Origin: Linum tenue
Lineage: Eukaryota > Streptophyta > Magnoliopsida > Malpighiales > Linaceae
Length of the DNA stretch: 64,000 nucleotides
Assembly: GCA_946122785.1 (NCBI GenBank)
Contig: CAMGYJ010000002.1
Span: forward strand, 39,458,495 to 39,522,494
Reading direction: 5' to 3'
Below the pieces are notes generated by a model, which had not been told where the DNA came from, did no database searches, and worked only from the letters and a program-made list of their open reading frames with translations. Within the stretch, counting starts at the first letter, position 1. Each line of letters opens with the position of its first letter. Shown here in pieces: positions 1-11,563 of this stretch. The position numbers were made by a program, and so were the translations under genes.

Positions 1-865
1 GAGGTAACTAAACAATCATAAAAGACTTACAAATAAGAACTTGATGTACCGATGAAGAAGAAAAAACTTATGTTTCTTTTGCCTTGTCTGCGATTATAGA
101 GTTTCAACGTTCCTCCAACGAAAGTCGATCGCGAGTTTGAAGATTGAGGGTTATGACTCGTGAGGATTGAGAAATAAAGCCTATTCAATCGAAAACTCTA
201 ATAGCTTGGGATGAATTAGTTGGTTAAAATAACCGAAGTTGTTGGGTGAAAGACCAAAATTTTGTTATTATACCATTCCCTTGGATGCTAATGTACAATA
301 CATTTGGTTTTTAGGAATTAGTGGTTGGTTAATAGTATACAATACATTATCGAGCCTCTCTAAGAACTCGAACGATTGATACCAACTAATTCTTTATATT
401 GTATCAACCATTTATATGTTGATCGAGAGATTTCATGTTCGAATTGCGACCACCATCAATATTAACAGTTGATGATTTATGTAAATAAAATAGTTAATGA
501 AACTTCAAATTCATATGTTAATAACTTTCATTTCAAGTAATATCATAAAGATAGATAACATTTATTACTAAATCTTTTTCAATAAATCGTAATTATTGAA
601 ACTAACTACTGATAGAAAATAGAAATTGTGGAAAAGTGGCATAAATTTCACTAATCTTTATGGGATAAATCATAAACGTGAGTCAACCAAAGATAAAATC
701 ATGTGGCTTCTTCGGTGTATTCACCCAACTCTAAAAGTAGTATGAAGACATCAAATTTTGGGTTGTAATTGTAGCATAAGGTCACAACTAACCAATGCAT
801 TATCCTAAACCTTTAATTTTGAACTCTAACCGTAAATTCCAAATTATAAATCCTACACCCTAACC
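1..865. other. AT-rich intergenic DNA, no gene seen
   Basis: I see no coding region, terminal repeat or RNA gene. The stretch is AT-rich with short runs resembling decayed repeat DNA. It ends at the target site of the MITE that begins at 869. Confidence 0.6.
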
Positions 866-868
866 TTA

Positions 869-1227
869 GGGGTCGTTTGCTTGTTGAATTTGAAAAATGA
901 GGGTTTTGGCTCAAAAACACCTTTGGATTTATGAGGGATTTGTACCATCATGGATTTGAAGAGTCTATTGTTTGCATGATAGATTTGATGATATAATTAT
1001 GATGGATTTGCTATAAATATAACTAGCCATCAAGGATTTACAAATCCCACCCCAATATGTGGGATTTACAAGTCCGTGGGGTCCACGGATTTGGATCCAA
1101 AAAAGGGAACAAATTCGTGGACCCCACGGATTTAACACCTAACAACAAACAATGGACTTGGCTAAAATCCATCATGCTTGAGATTTGAGTCTCAAATCCA
1201 TGACCCAAATCCATCAAGCAAACGACC
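869..1227. mobile_element. Tourist-like MITE (PIF/Harbinger type)
   Basis: A 359-bp non-coding block is bounded by inverted ends. The left end begins GGGGTCGTTTGCTTG; the right end, reverse-complemented, begins GGTCGTTTGCTTG. Both are flanked by TTA (866-868 and 1228-1230), the 3-bp target duplication of the PIF/Harbinger superfamily. The interior holds further inverted words around CCGTGGGGTCCACGG near 1073-1087, so the element could fold into a long imperfect hairpin. The right end lacks the outermost two bases of the left end. No transposase is present; it would be non-autonomous. Confidence 0.8.
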
Positions 1228-3190
1228 TTAAATCCTTCAAATGAAAGTAAATCTTGCATGATTTTTGTGCTAATTCATGTACTTTCTTGTCCATCATATC
1301 ACAAATAAGGATTGATATTGTTTTGACATGAACCGCTTGCTCATAGTGAGGATTATGAGGCAAGTGCATTGAATGAACCCATAAATGTGATTACACCGAA
1401 TACAATTAGCTGCTCCCTTATATATATACTTTACATAAATGTGTTAGGTTGTATGATAAGTTACAAATAAAGTGAAAATGAAGATATGGAAGGTGTACAA
1501 CAAGGCTGTCAACTTGCGGGTCAACTTGTTTGTTGACCCATTTTCACCCTGATCCATTGAGAAAAACGGATCGCATGCACCAACAGGTGGATTCGTTGCA
1601 AGGTTATCAAGTTGGAGGTCACACCATCGTTTTATTCTTTGCTTTGCGAAATGCGTCTCTTTTTTTTGTTATTCTCTTCGCCTAACTCCATTTTTGAAAT
1701 TCTAGGTTCAACATTTGAATATTGATGTTATATAAGTGTGTGTGAATTTTCACTATATTTTGGATCCAAGTACGATATGTGATTTTGGTGTAATGTTATA
1801 TGTAATTACTCATATGATAGATGAGATTTGATATAATTTATAAATGTATGAAAAATATAAGAATTTTTTTTCCATATATTCGGACTAAATCGGATTAAAG
1901 TGATCGGACCATTAATTCTAAACCCACTTTCTTGACCGGCCAACGGGATATATCGGGTTGACAATCTTGGTGTATACAACCAATATAAATACAACATGGA
2001 ACAAATTAAAAATAAATAAATACATAAAACTCCTTTGAACATTACCGCTATTAACTACAACCTACTAAAATTTAACTGGAAGATGTGTTGACATGCACAA
2101 ATTCAGCGGTTGAGATGGTTAGAGAAGAGAGGAAGAGCTAGCCCATGATCGTGTGGAAAAGGGTTTTGGAATTGCTGAGGAGAAGGAGAGGGACATGCAA
2201 AAGCAAAACTGCGGAAGGGAAAGTGGGTGAGAAAAGGCCCTGAAAAGAAAAGGGCAACTGGTTGGGTGCACAGAAAGTTGGCCCCCTTTTCGACTTGCAT
2301 ACCAGAATGATGAGCTCTGCCATTACAGAGAAAGAAAAAAAAGGAAACGTGAATTCAAATATACGTACACACACCCACCACCCACAACTCCCCATGTCAC
2401 TGACTACACTATTTACCCATTTCATCTCATTATTAATCAAGTACAATTGAACCCTGAATATGTTCGAAAATGCTACAAGCAAGTTTCATATTTCGACAGG
2501 AATTGTTGGATACTTCTCCTTCTATGCTAGATATATTTTCATCGAATGAGATGATGTTGTATTAGAATTCTAATGATTTATTATTTTGTCAATTGATTTG
2601 AAAATATGATGAGATAATTTTATATTTGATTCTTACGATTTGTTATTTTGATAACCGCGCGATTTTATCGTGATATAACTGAGTTGTCCAAGTTTGAACT
2701 CCCGCCACGCGATGGTGAGCTCTTGTTGAATGCTACTGTGCGTACCTTCTCCAATGCCCTCTTCAACTAAAGACTATAACAAGTTATCTGTCCATTCCAA
2801 TTTCCAATCCAAGATGTAAAAACTTGCAAAGAGATGAACATAACTTTGTGCTTAGACATAAATGCGTTCCAATGTTAATTACTTTTGAAGCTTGTACGTT
2901 CAGTATGCACCACGTGATGTAAAGAGCTTGCACCTCATGACCAAGAGAGAGGTAAATGAATCTGCGGTTATAACCTAATCACAGTCATCTACCACTACTA
3001 CCCTCACTTGCTATAGCCTACTTTTTTTACAGTGGTTTGAGGTACATAGATAAGATGGTGCAATGTGAAATGATGAGGTAGAAGAAAAAATGGGATGGAG
3101 TAGTAGCACCAACTAGTCCAACTTCATGGGCACGTTTGTCAGCCACCCTACCAATCATAATACCCTAAGAACGGATGGATCGGAGTAGTA

Positions 3191-3208
3191 GTACTACTAC
3201 TACTACTA
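3191..3208. repeat. (TAC)n microsatellite
   Basis: Six perfect trinucleotide units, in a stretch rich in TAG/TAC words. Confidence 0.85.
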
Positions 3209-4233
3209 GCTAGTCCCACTCCATCCAATCCATCCTCGATCCGCTGCCATGGATTTTTGCTTGTTATATTCATGAAGCTAGCTATCAACTAACCTAACCT
3301 GTCTGTCATTCCCTCCAAAACCAGAGAGGGAGGAAGAGTACTAGGACTGCTGCTGATTCGACCGTATGTATATCTGCCTTGCCCCCTTCTGCCCCTCATG
3401 ATTGATGTATCACCTACCTACCAACCTAGCCAATAGTAACATTTAATTACCGCGGAACAACATTTGTCCCAATCTAGATTGAAGAAAGGAAGAGGGTTAT
3501 CTTATCTATGTAGCTAGTAGCTACTATCAAGCAGTAAATCAAGAATAACCGGTTTTTATTCGATAGAGTAGTACGAGTAGTATCATGTTATACTACGAGT
3601 ACTGTTATGTAATTGGACAGTATAATATTCCTTATCAGAGTCGTAGTATTAGGGTTATTATACAACTCAGACTGATAAAAGCTATACAATTCTCATTAGC
3701 CACTTAATTTACCATCACAAACACGTAGTGTACCTTTTTGTCTTGGATTCCCAACAGCTACAATCAATATTAGTCAATATCCCCCCACTAGCTAGCACTC
3801 CATACGTGATTTGTATTGCACACAAATATATTCTATGAATCTTGTGGGCGCAGGCAGGAGCATGCAGGAAGCTGAGGTGTTAGAAAGTGGGAAAATGGTG
3901 CGACTCTGTCGTCTGTGGGAAGGGAAGGCGTGGTAGCGTGGGGGTCTGCTGCTTTGACTACCATTGACCAAATAGAGAGACGCACTTCTTCAACACTACA
4001 CAACTGGGGAACAAAAGTACAAATGCATGCACTCGGAAACAAATGCATATCATTATTTTATAAGGAGCACGAAAAAGAAAAGTGCAGATATATAGGCGAG
4101 AATAGAAGAAGAAGAAGAATAAGTCTTTGATGTGCTCAATCACCTGACAAGTTTAAGCTCCGGCCCATACGCCATGCACTCTTCCCACCCCTCTTCTCTT
4201 CTTTCCCAGAAGCAATTATTTGGATCTGTCAGC

Positions 4234-4259
4234 AACCCAACCCAACCCAACCCAACCCA
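4234..4259. repeat. (CCCAA)n microsatellite
   Basis: About five CCCAA units. This is a pentamer, not the plant telomere heptamer, so it is not an interstitial telomere. Confidence 0.85.
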
Positions 4260-4587
4260 GTAAAATTTTCTCATTTTGTATTTTCTGCAATGTTATTAGT
4301 AGCCCATCCATCATTGCTTCAGTTGAGTACTGGGTTAATTGGCTTACTTCAGTCACAAATATTACCAAAAAATATATGGAGTGGAAACTAACTAGATCAT
4401 AGTTAGAAGTTAGAATGGAGTTTCTTTGTGTATTTTTTCTGCTATTTATAAGTTAAAGCTTAATCAAAACCCTAGATATATATATAGTACTGGAGGGAGT
4501 TCATTTCTTTACCCTAATGACTCACATCACATGCATGGACTGACATGTTGCACTCATTATTCCCACATGCACATGCAAATTCCCCAC

Positions 4588-4609
4588 CCTCTCTCTCTCT
4601 CTCTCTCTC
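4588..4609. repeat. (CT)n microsatellite
   Basis: About eleven CT units; a pyrimidine-rich dinucleotide repeat. Confidence 0.85.
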
Positions 4610-5080
4610 CATTATATGTATTGCAGACAGAAACAGACAATTTTGTACCACTTGATAGGCTTTATCAGTCTAGCTGCATGCCGACCTCTATTCTATTATT
4701 AGCTTATGTCAATAGCAATAGCTTTCCAGGGTTCATATCATAGGTACTAATCCCACCTGCTTTATTGTACAAATTAAAATCGCCACTTAAATTACCCGTG
4801 CCAATAAACTAAGCATGCATGTGTCAAGGAACCCTATTAATTAAAATTGGATTATTGAGTAATGATCAAGAATCCTTACTATAAACTCAAACTCGAAACA
4901 AAAACACGACCACACATGACAAATGACACACCCATCCGTAGATGATAATACTTCTTCGTCAAAATCATATTAGAAGCTAATATTTGAACTAAGCATAAAG
5001 CACTATATATTTGGTCAATGAGATTCAACTGTAGTTTGTGTCCAGGCCATGAAAGGAGAGATGGGCTGGAAATGAGTTTA

Positions 5081-5098
5081 TGATGATGATGATGATGC
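5081..5098. repeat. (TGA)n microsatellite
   Basis: Six consecutive TGA units. Confidence 0.85.
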
Positions 5099-6504
5099 CA
5101 TGATGACGAGATTAATCCACCATTTATGGATTCAAGTTTTCACCATCCCTAATATAAAAAAGTAATTGATCAAAAGCAAGCTAGGCATATATAGCCAGCA
5201 AGTAGTGGCATGGGTGGGAGTGGGACTCGATCCATCTTTGTTTGTTTGCGATGAAGAAAGGAGATGAAGGCCAAGGGAAAGAAAAGGGCGAAAGGGAATT
5301 CCATTCCATCGCATGCCCTTTTTATGTCTCCCAAATTTCCTACTTTACTTTCGATGTCAACAAAACCAAACGCAAATTGACAAAACAATGAAGGTCCAGC
5401 AAAAACCCCAGAAAAAGAAAAGAAAGAAAAACATATATAAAGAATATGATTATTATGCATATAGATCGATCAAATTATATACGTTACTGGTCCCCGTGGG
5501 GCCATCGGCGGATCTAGGGCTCGGCCAACTTGGGCCACGGCCCAGCTCTCCGCCGGATCCAGAGTTAGTATAGATCTTATAAATTTTTCGATTTTAGGTA
5601 TTTGGCCAAATATTATTTAATGGTCGATCGAGTGTTATTTGATAATAAATTTTGTGTAGTTAGAAAAATGGTATAGATGAACATATGCAAATCATTACTA
5701 TCAATTTAGTCTAGGAAATCTAGCCCGAATGATTTTCATTTAAAAAAAAAACAATAAAACCTAAAAGTCTAAAATATAAAAGAGTGCTTAAAGTTTCATT
5801 AAAATAAGAAAACCCTCTAAACAAATTGATTTGTGGGTTGATTCGTCTAGTGTTGACCAAGCCCGTTTCATCAGCTACCATGGAGAGAACATTTTAAGCA
5901 ATGAAATATGTGAAAACTAATTTTGAGTAAATACAATTTATTAGTCAAACCTTTTAGAATTTCCAAATTATTAGCCATACCTTTCGAAATACAAAATATT
6001 AGATAAATCTTTTGTAACGCATCAAAATATTATTCATTTGTCTGTCATCGTTGGTAATTTTGAAACTATTTTCTTATTTGAAATACTAAAATTTAAAAAT
6101 ATTTTTGTTTACAATATATAATATTATATTGAAATTCGACCCAGTGCTCTACTGTGTTCTAGATCCATCGATCTTGGGGGCTGTTTTTGGTTTCATCTAC
6201 TGTCTATATATCGATCGGATATGATATGATGATCATCGCCATCATATTCTCTCCTCTGTGCTCTTCTCTTTCTCCAGGAGAAGTCATCATCATCAAAAGG
6301 ATCCCATGCATGATTATTACGTATACACCAATACATGCTTTCACTTCATCATTAATCGCCTTCTTTTTTTCAACCGCTTTTCTAAATTTTTAACAGCCAC
6401 CTCTTGTCTTTCATTACAACCTAACTAACCTGCCTTCCGATCGCAAGCAAATAGGAGGGGGTATATGGTAACCGTGGTCCATATAGAAGAATACATTGAA
6501 GACA

Positions 6505-7923
6505 TTACTCAACCCGAATATCATACTAAAATCCCACCTAAATCCCAAGTATAAATCTTAAATGGGTGTAATATAGGACAAGTATGTTTAAATATCAACT
6601 CGGGTCGGTCCATATACCCCTACTTCAATTGTTTGAAACATTATCTAGCGGAATGTTGTTTGTGAGAATCTCTACAATCTACTATTAAAAAGCAAGACTT
6701 GAAAAATAAAAGGTTTGAAACTCTTGGTGAGAAGCTTCACTTGGGAGTTGCTCCCCCCTAACTAACTACCATGAACCGTGGGATCGAATGAATCGGTGTG
6801 CGACAAGGCAATTGCGAACCGTAGGAGGTGCACCAATAGTTGGAAATCATCCTCTCAAATGCTAGACCAAGGAAAGCATTATAGGCTACAATTGTAGCCC
6901 TTTTGGTACAAGAAATTGAGGGTTGACTTACCTTCTCCCCCAAACCAAGGTTTGGACGGCATAGTCACAATTAACCTATCTGTCTAATTCGAATTTAAGA
7001 TTTGCCCTTCATTAGCCTAGTTAGGAGGCATGGAATGCCTAAGACAACCCAGCTCAATTTGAGCCTTTTAAGAAAATGGGGTTTCTTTCTAAGATAGATT
7101 AGAATAACACAATAGATTGCCAAGCACACACAATGCACAATCACCATGAAAAATACCTCAAGTCTTAAATCAAACACGACCCACACATAATCATTCAATC
7201 CACACAATCAACTACATAGTAGAAGTTAGGGTTCTACAACATCCAAGTGAAAAGTAAGACTACTCCATGATAGACAAAGGAAGAACACAAAGGAAAAAGA
7301 AAGAAACCATCATTGTGATGCCCCCAAATCTCCTTGTGCTTGTAGAGATTCTCTCTTCAAGAGAAACTTCCCAAATCTTTACTTGGAGCAAACCCTAGCC
7401 TCTTCTCCCTCTTGGTTCGTGACTTTCTCTCTAAGGTTTCAAGAAGAAGAAGGTTTCTCTCACTTGGGGCTCTCCTTCTTTCTCCTTTCAGCTCTTCATT
7501 TATACACAGATCGCGCTCAGTTCACGACCGTGAACATCAGGCCAGGATTATGAACACAGCCCAAAAAGCGCCACTTCATTTGATTAGTTCACGGTCCATG
7601 GCTTCAGTTCACATTCTTACGACCGTGAACTGGCTCGGTGTCAGTAACCTCTGAAACCTCTCTGGACACCCTTCGCTTCGCGTTTCGTGGTTCCAGTTCA
7701 CGGTCCTGGCGACGTGAACTTGTAGCTCTGACTGGATCCTCCTCTTTGCCCGGTCTTTGCGCCTTTTCTCCCAACTTTCGACTCCGGGATTGGTTTCACC
7801 TGTTAGACTCTGAAACACATTGAAGCACAACAAACCTAGCATAAAACCACCTTTTTTGGAGCTTAAATGCTACAAACGCCAAAGAGAAACAAAGATAAAA
7901 AGTGTAAAATTAGGCCCGAATCA
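6505..7923 (-). mobile_element. Solo LTR, Ty3-type, same family as Element I
   Basis: Read on the minus strand, it starts TGATTCGGGCC at 7923 and runs to about 6505, 1.4 kb. It aligns by eye with the LTRs of the element at 11564-19931: the same start, the same run of GTTCACGGTC/GACCGTGAAC words (perfect dyad TTCACG-AC-CGTGAA at 7521-7534), and the same block linking a gaccggcccg-like word to the LTR end. There is no primer-binding site to its left and no polypurine tract to its right, so it is a solo LTR, left by LTR-LTR recombination. The expected terminal TGA (plus strand) reads TTA, and no clear target duplication remains, so it is old. Confidence 0.75.
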
Positions 7924-8416
7924 GGAAACCAGATTAATGTCGATGTATTACTAAACAAAATTATGGACATACACCAGTTCCAACTCCACACAATGTCTTC
8001 CCATAAAAAAAAACTTCACACAATGTTGGGTGCTTAACTTGATAGAGAGAGAAATTACGCCAACATGGTTGCTACTCTTTTCTCTTGCGATGCTAAACTA
8101 CTAGCGTTCAGGGATCACAAAACTGGTCGTAGTTCACCGCAAAATGGGGATACTTTTCACCACTTGAGGTTCATATGACTTTTCAACTGAATCCAAAACC
8201 CCTATTTATATTAACTCCCCAAGGTCAAAAGCCTAATAATTTTATCCTTATTAAACGAACTAGAACTCCTTTTCCTTGACTTGCACGAAAATAACCCATA
8301 CTTCTTGAACTCGGATTCGCCTAAAAATATGTGGAAAACTTATAGATGGAAATCGTTTGCTTATTATGCCGATAGGATTTTCTGACTCTAGGTTGGGGTG
8401 GTAGATCAGCCACTGA
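7924..8416. other. Unassigned AT-rich DNA
   Basis: Nothing recognisable between the solo LTR and the LINE tail. Confidence 0.5.
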
Positions 8417-8640
8417 TTTTTTTTTTTTATAATGGTGTAATTGAATTAAGAGAAAGAGCTCAAAAAAGCCAAAGACTGGCCAGCAGTCACAAGGGATGAC
8501 TGGAAGAGGCCAGGAAATCCAAAAGAAAAAAAGAGCAGAAAAAGAACAGAGAAAAGCAAGCAGCTGGAGAAACCAGCGAACAGCCACAAATAAGAGAACA
8601 AAAACACCCAGCAACCAACCTAAGCAACAACCCAAAAAAA
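8417..8640 (-). mobile_element. 5'-truncated LINE, 3' end with poly(A)
   Basis: On the plus strand a run of 12 T (8417-8428) is followed by a sequence whose complement reads as a LINE 3' tail, like the LINE tail starting at 22418. About 220 bp remain. A frame through it encodes only a hydrophobic, low-complexity peptide and is not a gene. No target-site duplication was found. Confidence 0.55.
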
Positions 8641-9035
8641 TTTACATCAGACTCTAGAGAAAAAACCAGGCTTGAGCTTTGCTCTATTATGGTCTATGCT
8701 CTTTCCATGATTCATTTTAATCTTGTTTGTACCTGAAAATCACCAAAAGCTACCCAGTTGGCAACATATAGTACAAAAACACACCTAAAGTCTCTAATGA
8801 TCGCATGTTGGACATCTTATATGATTTCTATATAAAATCAACCATGAATGTATCACATAGAAGTTATTTTTATCCTAAATGTGAGTGGAAAAATATCATT
8901 TTTCAAGTGTCATTGGAATCGGAAGTCATTTTTGAATGCTAGGCCTAGCCCAAAGAGCTTTGACGATTCATCAACAAATAGTTTTATGCAAAACTGTATC
9001 CAATATCAAGTTTTGACGTTTTAGGGGATTGTGTT
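8641..9035. other. Unassigned AT-rich DNA
   Basis: No coding or repeat signature recognised. Confidence 0.5.
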
Positions 9036-10520
9036 TTCACTTGAGCACCGCGTTTATCGGAAATTCCATTTTTCCCCGCCCATCGTTCTCCTTCCCTGTT
9101 CTACGGCGGTTGCTGGAGCTACTCTTCGACGTCGTCTCTGCCCTCTTCTCCTCGTTGATCAGAAGTGCTCTATCCGGAGATGACTCTGGTGTGTCGAGGA
9201 CTAGGGATTTATGTTGATGGGAACTTCTTCGACAGCCATGGCAGGACAATCTTGGGCCGACTTATTTTTGGAGTTGCAGAGGAAAATCAACTGGTGTATG
9301 TTGAACCAAAGTTGGTAGACGACGGGATGAGGATTTTGACTTAGCTTGAAGATAAAGGCATTGCGCGCTGGCGATATTGCCTGGTTGCTTAGTTCCTGAA
9401 CAATTCTCCTCATTTGCGTCAAATCCAAGTTTGCGCCAATAAGTTTTGAGGAAAGAAAGGTACAATCAGGGTTTACGAAATAGGGAATAAGCTTGTTTCT
9501 CTTCTAATTTCCTACTAACGGAGGTTGCCAACTAGGAATTCATGAGTGGTCCTCTGCACCTAGATCACGATATACATTATTTGAGGAAATGATAAACAGG
9601 GATCAGAGCTGTGAAAACTCATCCTGAAGTGCCAATTTGGGTTCGATTCTTGGATCTACTGCTTGAATTTGTTAATGGTAGAATCTTGACACAGTTTGCA
9701 AGTAAATTGGGGAGTCCCTTATGCTTTGATCAATCGACTAGAGTGGGGACACCAGACACGACTAGGTTATCCTAAAATTTGTGTTGAGATGACTGTTGCT
9801 TCTACTTTCCCCGAATCTAACAAGATTGTTCTTGATAGAAGACCTATATTATGTGTTCAAGTGGAGTACTTCAATAAACTAATGGTTTGTACTAAGTGCT
9901 ATAGTAATTTGCGCATTTGTGGTTTGTAGTAAATGTTGAAGGTGCCTGGTCTAGTGCTTAGGGGCTTTCCTCCGAGGGGGAATTTCAGCAAGCAGTGTCT
10001 AGTCAAGCATCATTTGTGAGTGAAGAGCAAGGTAATTAATTTGCATTTCTACAAAAAAAAAAATGGATGGATTTGCAGTAGGATCAATAGTAATTTTCAC
10101 TGTGAAGAGTAATGAAGAGTTCCTGCCCTTATCAAGTGCTAAAGAGTTGAAGCAGAAAATAGTAAGAAAGGTCCAGAGAGGCCTCCAAAGCCAAGAAACA
10201 AGCGTTATTGTTAGTCCTAGCGTAGAACTTGCAAGGGTTTAATAGCCTTGTAAAGCAAGATATGATAGTAGAGATAGTAAAAAAAGTACAAAGGGGATAT
10301 AGTTGCTATTTTAGAAACAAGAGTAGCTGGATGATGTGAGCAAGGTAGCCATCAAGAATGTCAATTTTCAAGCATTCCAAGTTGTGAGTCAATCGTGGAA
10401 GAATGACATGCTGAAAATGGCTAAGTGTGAAGACAATGTCAAGGTACCTACTTTGGAAGCTTGTATCTTCATCCTGGAAAATAATCAATGGAAGTTTGGA
10501 GTTGAAGATGAAGTGCAAGT
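9036..10520 (+). mobile_element. LINE (L1-type), 5' part: leader, ORF1, start of ORF2
   Basis: A GC-richer, CT-rich leader (9036-9216) resembles a LINE 5' UTR. It is followed by a decayed ORF1 and, around 10300-10330, a frame reading AILETRVAG, which matches the start of a LINE ORF2 endonuclease. The interpretation of 10330-10518 is unclear; it has a 63-codon open frame without a match I recognise. The LINE is cut by an LTR fragment at about 10519. The LINE that resumes at 19932 begins within the endonuclease a few residues after an ETRV-like motif, so both parts may be one element split by the 9.6 kb of LTR material. That link is inference. Confidence 0.6.
9217..9929 (+). pseudogene. LINE ORF1 remnant (DUF4283 plus zinc knuckle)
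   Basis: ORF1 of plant L1 elements encodes an RNA-binding chaperone with a DUF4283 fold followed by a CCHC knuckle. The start is placed at ATG 9217 because MAGQSWADLF follows within a few codons, typical of ORF1 N-termini. The 9600-9929 part reads PIWVRFLDLLLEF, then ASKLGSPLCFDQSTR, then YPKICVEMTV, the expected DUF4283 core order. The knuckle survives as CTKCYSNLRIC with the His position changed to Arg. Stops and frameshifts interrupt the region before 9600. A dead gene, but family assignment is fairly secure. Confidence 0.7.
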
Positions 10521-10698
10521 CTTTTAGTTTATGCTATTCGTTCAAGTTATTAATTAGTTAATTTTTGAGTAATGCGCGATATGTGTGTGAGGCATCCCAC
10601 CGCCTGTAAGGGAAGGCATGTGTTGTGCTATGTATGAATGTATGGATTTGAGATGGTAATAGTTGATTAATGGTAAGATGAACCCCGAGCGGTTGGGC

Positions 10699-10950
10699 CA
10701 CTACTGGACGCAGTAGATTGTCGGATCACTGCTGGACGGCGAGACGTAACGCAGCAGTTGATCGAGTATGTTGGGGTCACTACTGGACGGCGAGACGTAA
10801 CGTAGTAGTTGACCGGGCATGGACTGGACGGCGAGACGTAACGCAGTCCCATTGCCGAGTCTGGGTATGAAACCGGACGGCGAGACGTAACGCGGTTGGC
10901 ATACTAGGGTAGGGACACCGGACGACGAGACGTAACGCGGTGGTCCCTAG
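10699..10950 (+). repeat. Array of stem-loops with a constant 19-nt loop (copy A)
   Basis: Five units share the loop GGACGGCGAGACGTAACGC, at 10734-10752, 10785-10803 (last base T), 10826-10844, 10875-10893 and 10920-10938 (one internal G to A). Each loop is flanked by complementary arms specific to that unit: GATCACTGCT/AGCAGTTGATC, GGTCACTACT/AGTAGTTGACC, GGCATGGACT/AGTCCCATTGCC, GTATGAAACC/GGTTGGCATAC, AGGGACACC/GGTGGTCCCT. The 3' arm is usually one or two bases longer, giving a bulge. A sixth unit at 10699-10720 keeps the arms but has lost most of the loop. Spacing is 41-51 bp. It lies inside an LTR; function unknown. Confidence 0.9.
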
Positions 10951-11120
10951 TGTTGGTGTCTGTGGATTAAGAATATAAGTAAGGAAATTCTAAAGATAAG
11001 ATAGAAGTAGAGAATGACTTTTGTCTAAGTCAAGAACCCTAATAATGTGTTTTAGTAAGGAGGTTGATTAGGGCAAGACCTTAGGATGTAACGACAAGAC
11101 TGAACCCTTCTCACTCACCA

Positions 11121-11520
11121 GGTTGGGGAAGGGTTAGCGGATGAGAATTTCGAGAAGAGGCAAGGCGATGCAAGCAGCCGCACCAACATTGACGAGATGT
11201 CAAGGAGCCCACCGAGGAGCTAGAGTTAGTTAGTTATAATTTGTTCATGATATGAGTATATACTGGAGGTTCAATTTTCAAGATGTATAGTTTTAATGGC
11301 TAAGGATTGAGTTTGCGCCAGGTTGGGGAAGGGTTAGCGGATGAGAATTTCGAGAAGAGGCAAGGCGATGCAAGCAGCCGCACCAACATTGACGAGATGC
11401 CAAGGAGCCCACTGAGGAGCTAGAGTTAGTTAGTTATATTTTGTTCATGATATGAGTATATACTGAAGGTTCAAAGTTCAAGATGTATAGTTTTAATGGC
11501 TAAGGATTGAGTTTGTGCGG
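11121..11520 (+). repeat. 200-bp tandem duplication
   Basis: Two nearly identical 200-bp units start at 11121 and 11321, both beginning GGTTGGGGAAGGGTTAGCGG. They differ by a few substitutions (for example CACCGAGG against CACTGAGG). The unit is part of the LTR fragment's 3' region. Confidence 0.85.
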
Positions 11521-11563
11521 AGCCATGGTTATTTCGATTTGGTCAACAGGATCGGGAAGTTAC

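Larger units (their letters stand above)
1231..6504. other. Intergenic DNA with microsatellites, no supported gene
   Basis: More than 5 kb without a recognisable gene or complete transposon. Short open frames near 2138-2482 and 4426-4743 are low-complexity and match no family I know. A GC-richer patch at about 5490-5570 stands out from AT-rich surroundings. Four microsatellites are listed separately. A distant promoter for a gene outside the window cannot be excluded. Confidence 0.6.
10519..11560 (+). mobile_element. LTR fragment, same family as the solo LTR at 17026-19016
   Basis: From about 10519 the sequence parallels 18126-18690: a shared TCTTTTAGTTTATGC start, then a GCGCGATATGTGTGTGAGGC block, the hairpin array, and the block around CCTAATAATGTGTTTAGTAA ending TCTCACTCACCAGG. 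It lacks the first 1.1 kb of that LTR, including the TGTAACACC terminus. Its right end near 11550 (GGATCGGGAAGTTACA) resembles the LTR end GGATCGGGTCGTGTCA. It abuts a 5'-truncated LTR of Element I, so both were cut by one deletion or recombination. Within it lie the hairpin array (10699-10950) and a 200-bp tandem duplication. Confidence 0.7.

Noticed and set aside
2138..2482. 114-codon minus-strand frame as a gene
   Set aside because: Hydrophobic and low-complexity composition, no known family, overlaps another frame on the opposite strand, in AT-rich non-coding DNA.
4234..4259. Interstitial telomere
   Set aside because: The repeat unit is CCCAA, not the plant heptamer, and only five units occur.
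8321..8635. 104-codon hydrophobic minus-strand frame
   Set aside because: It lies over a LINE 3' tail and its poly(T) tract; composition explains the open frame.
10699..10950. CRISPR-like array (regular repeat with variable spacers)
   Set aside because: The variable parts are the paired arms of each hairpin rather than independent spacers, the units sit in a plant LTR, and no cas gene exists.
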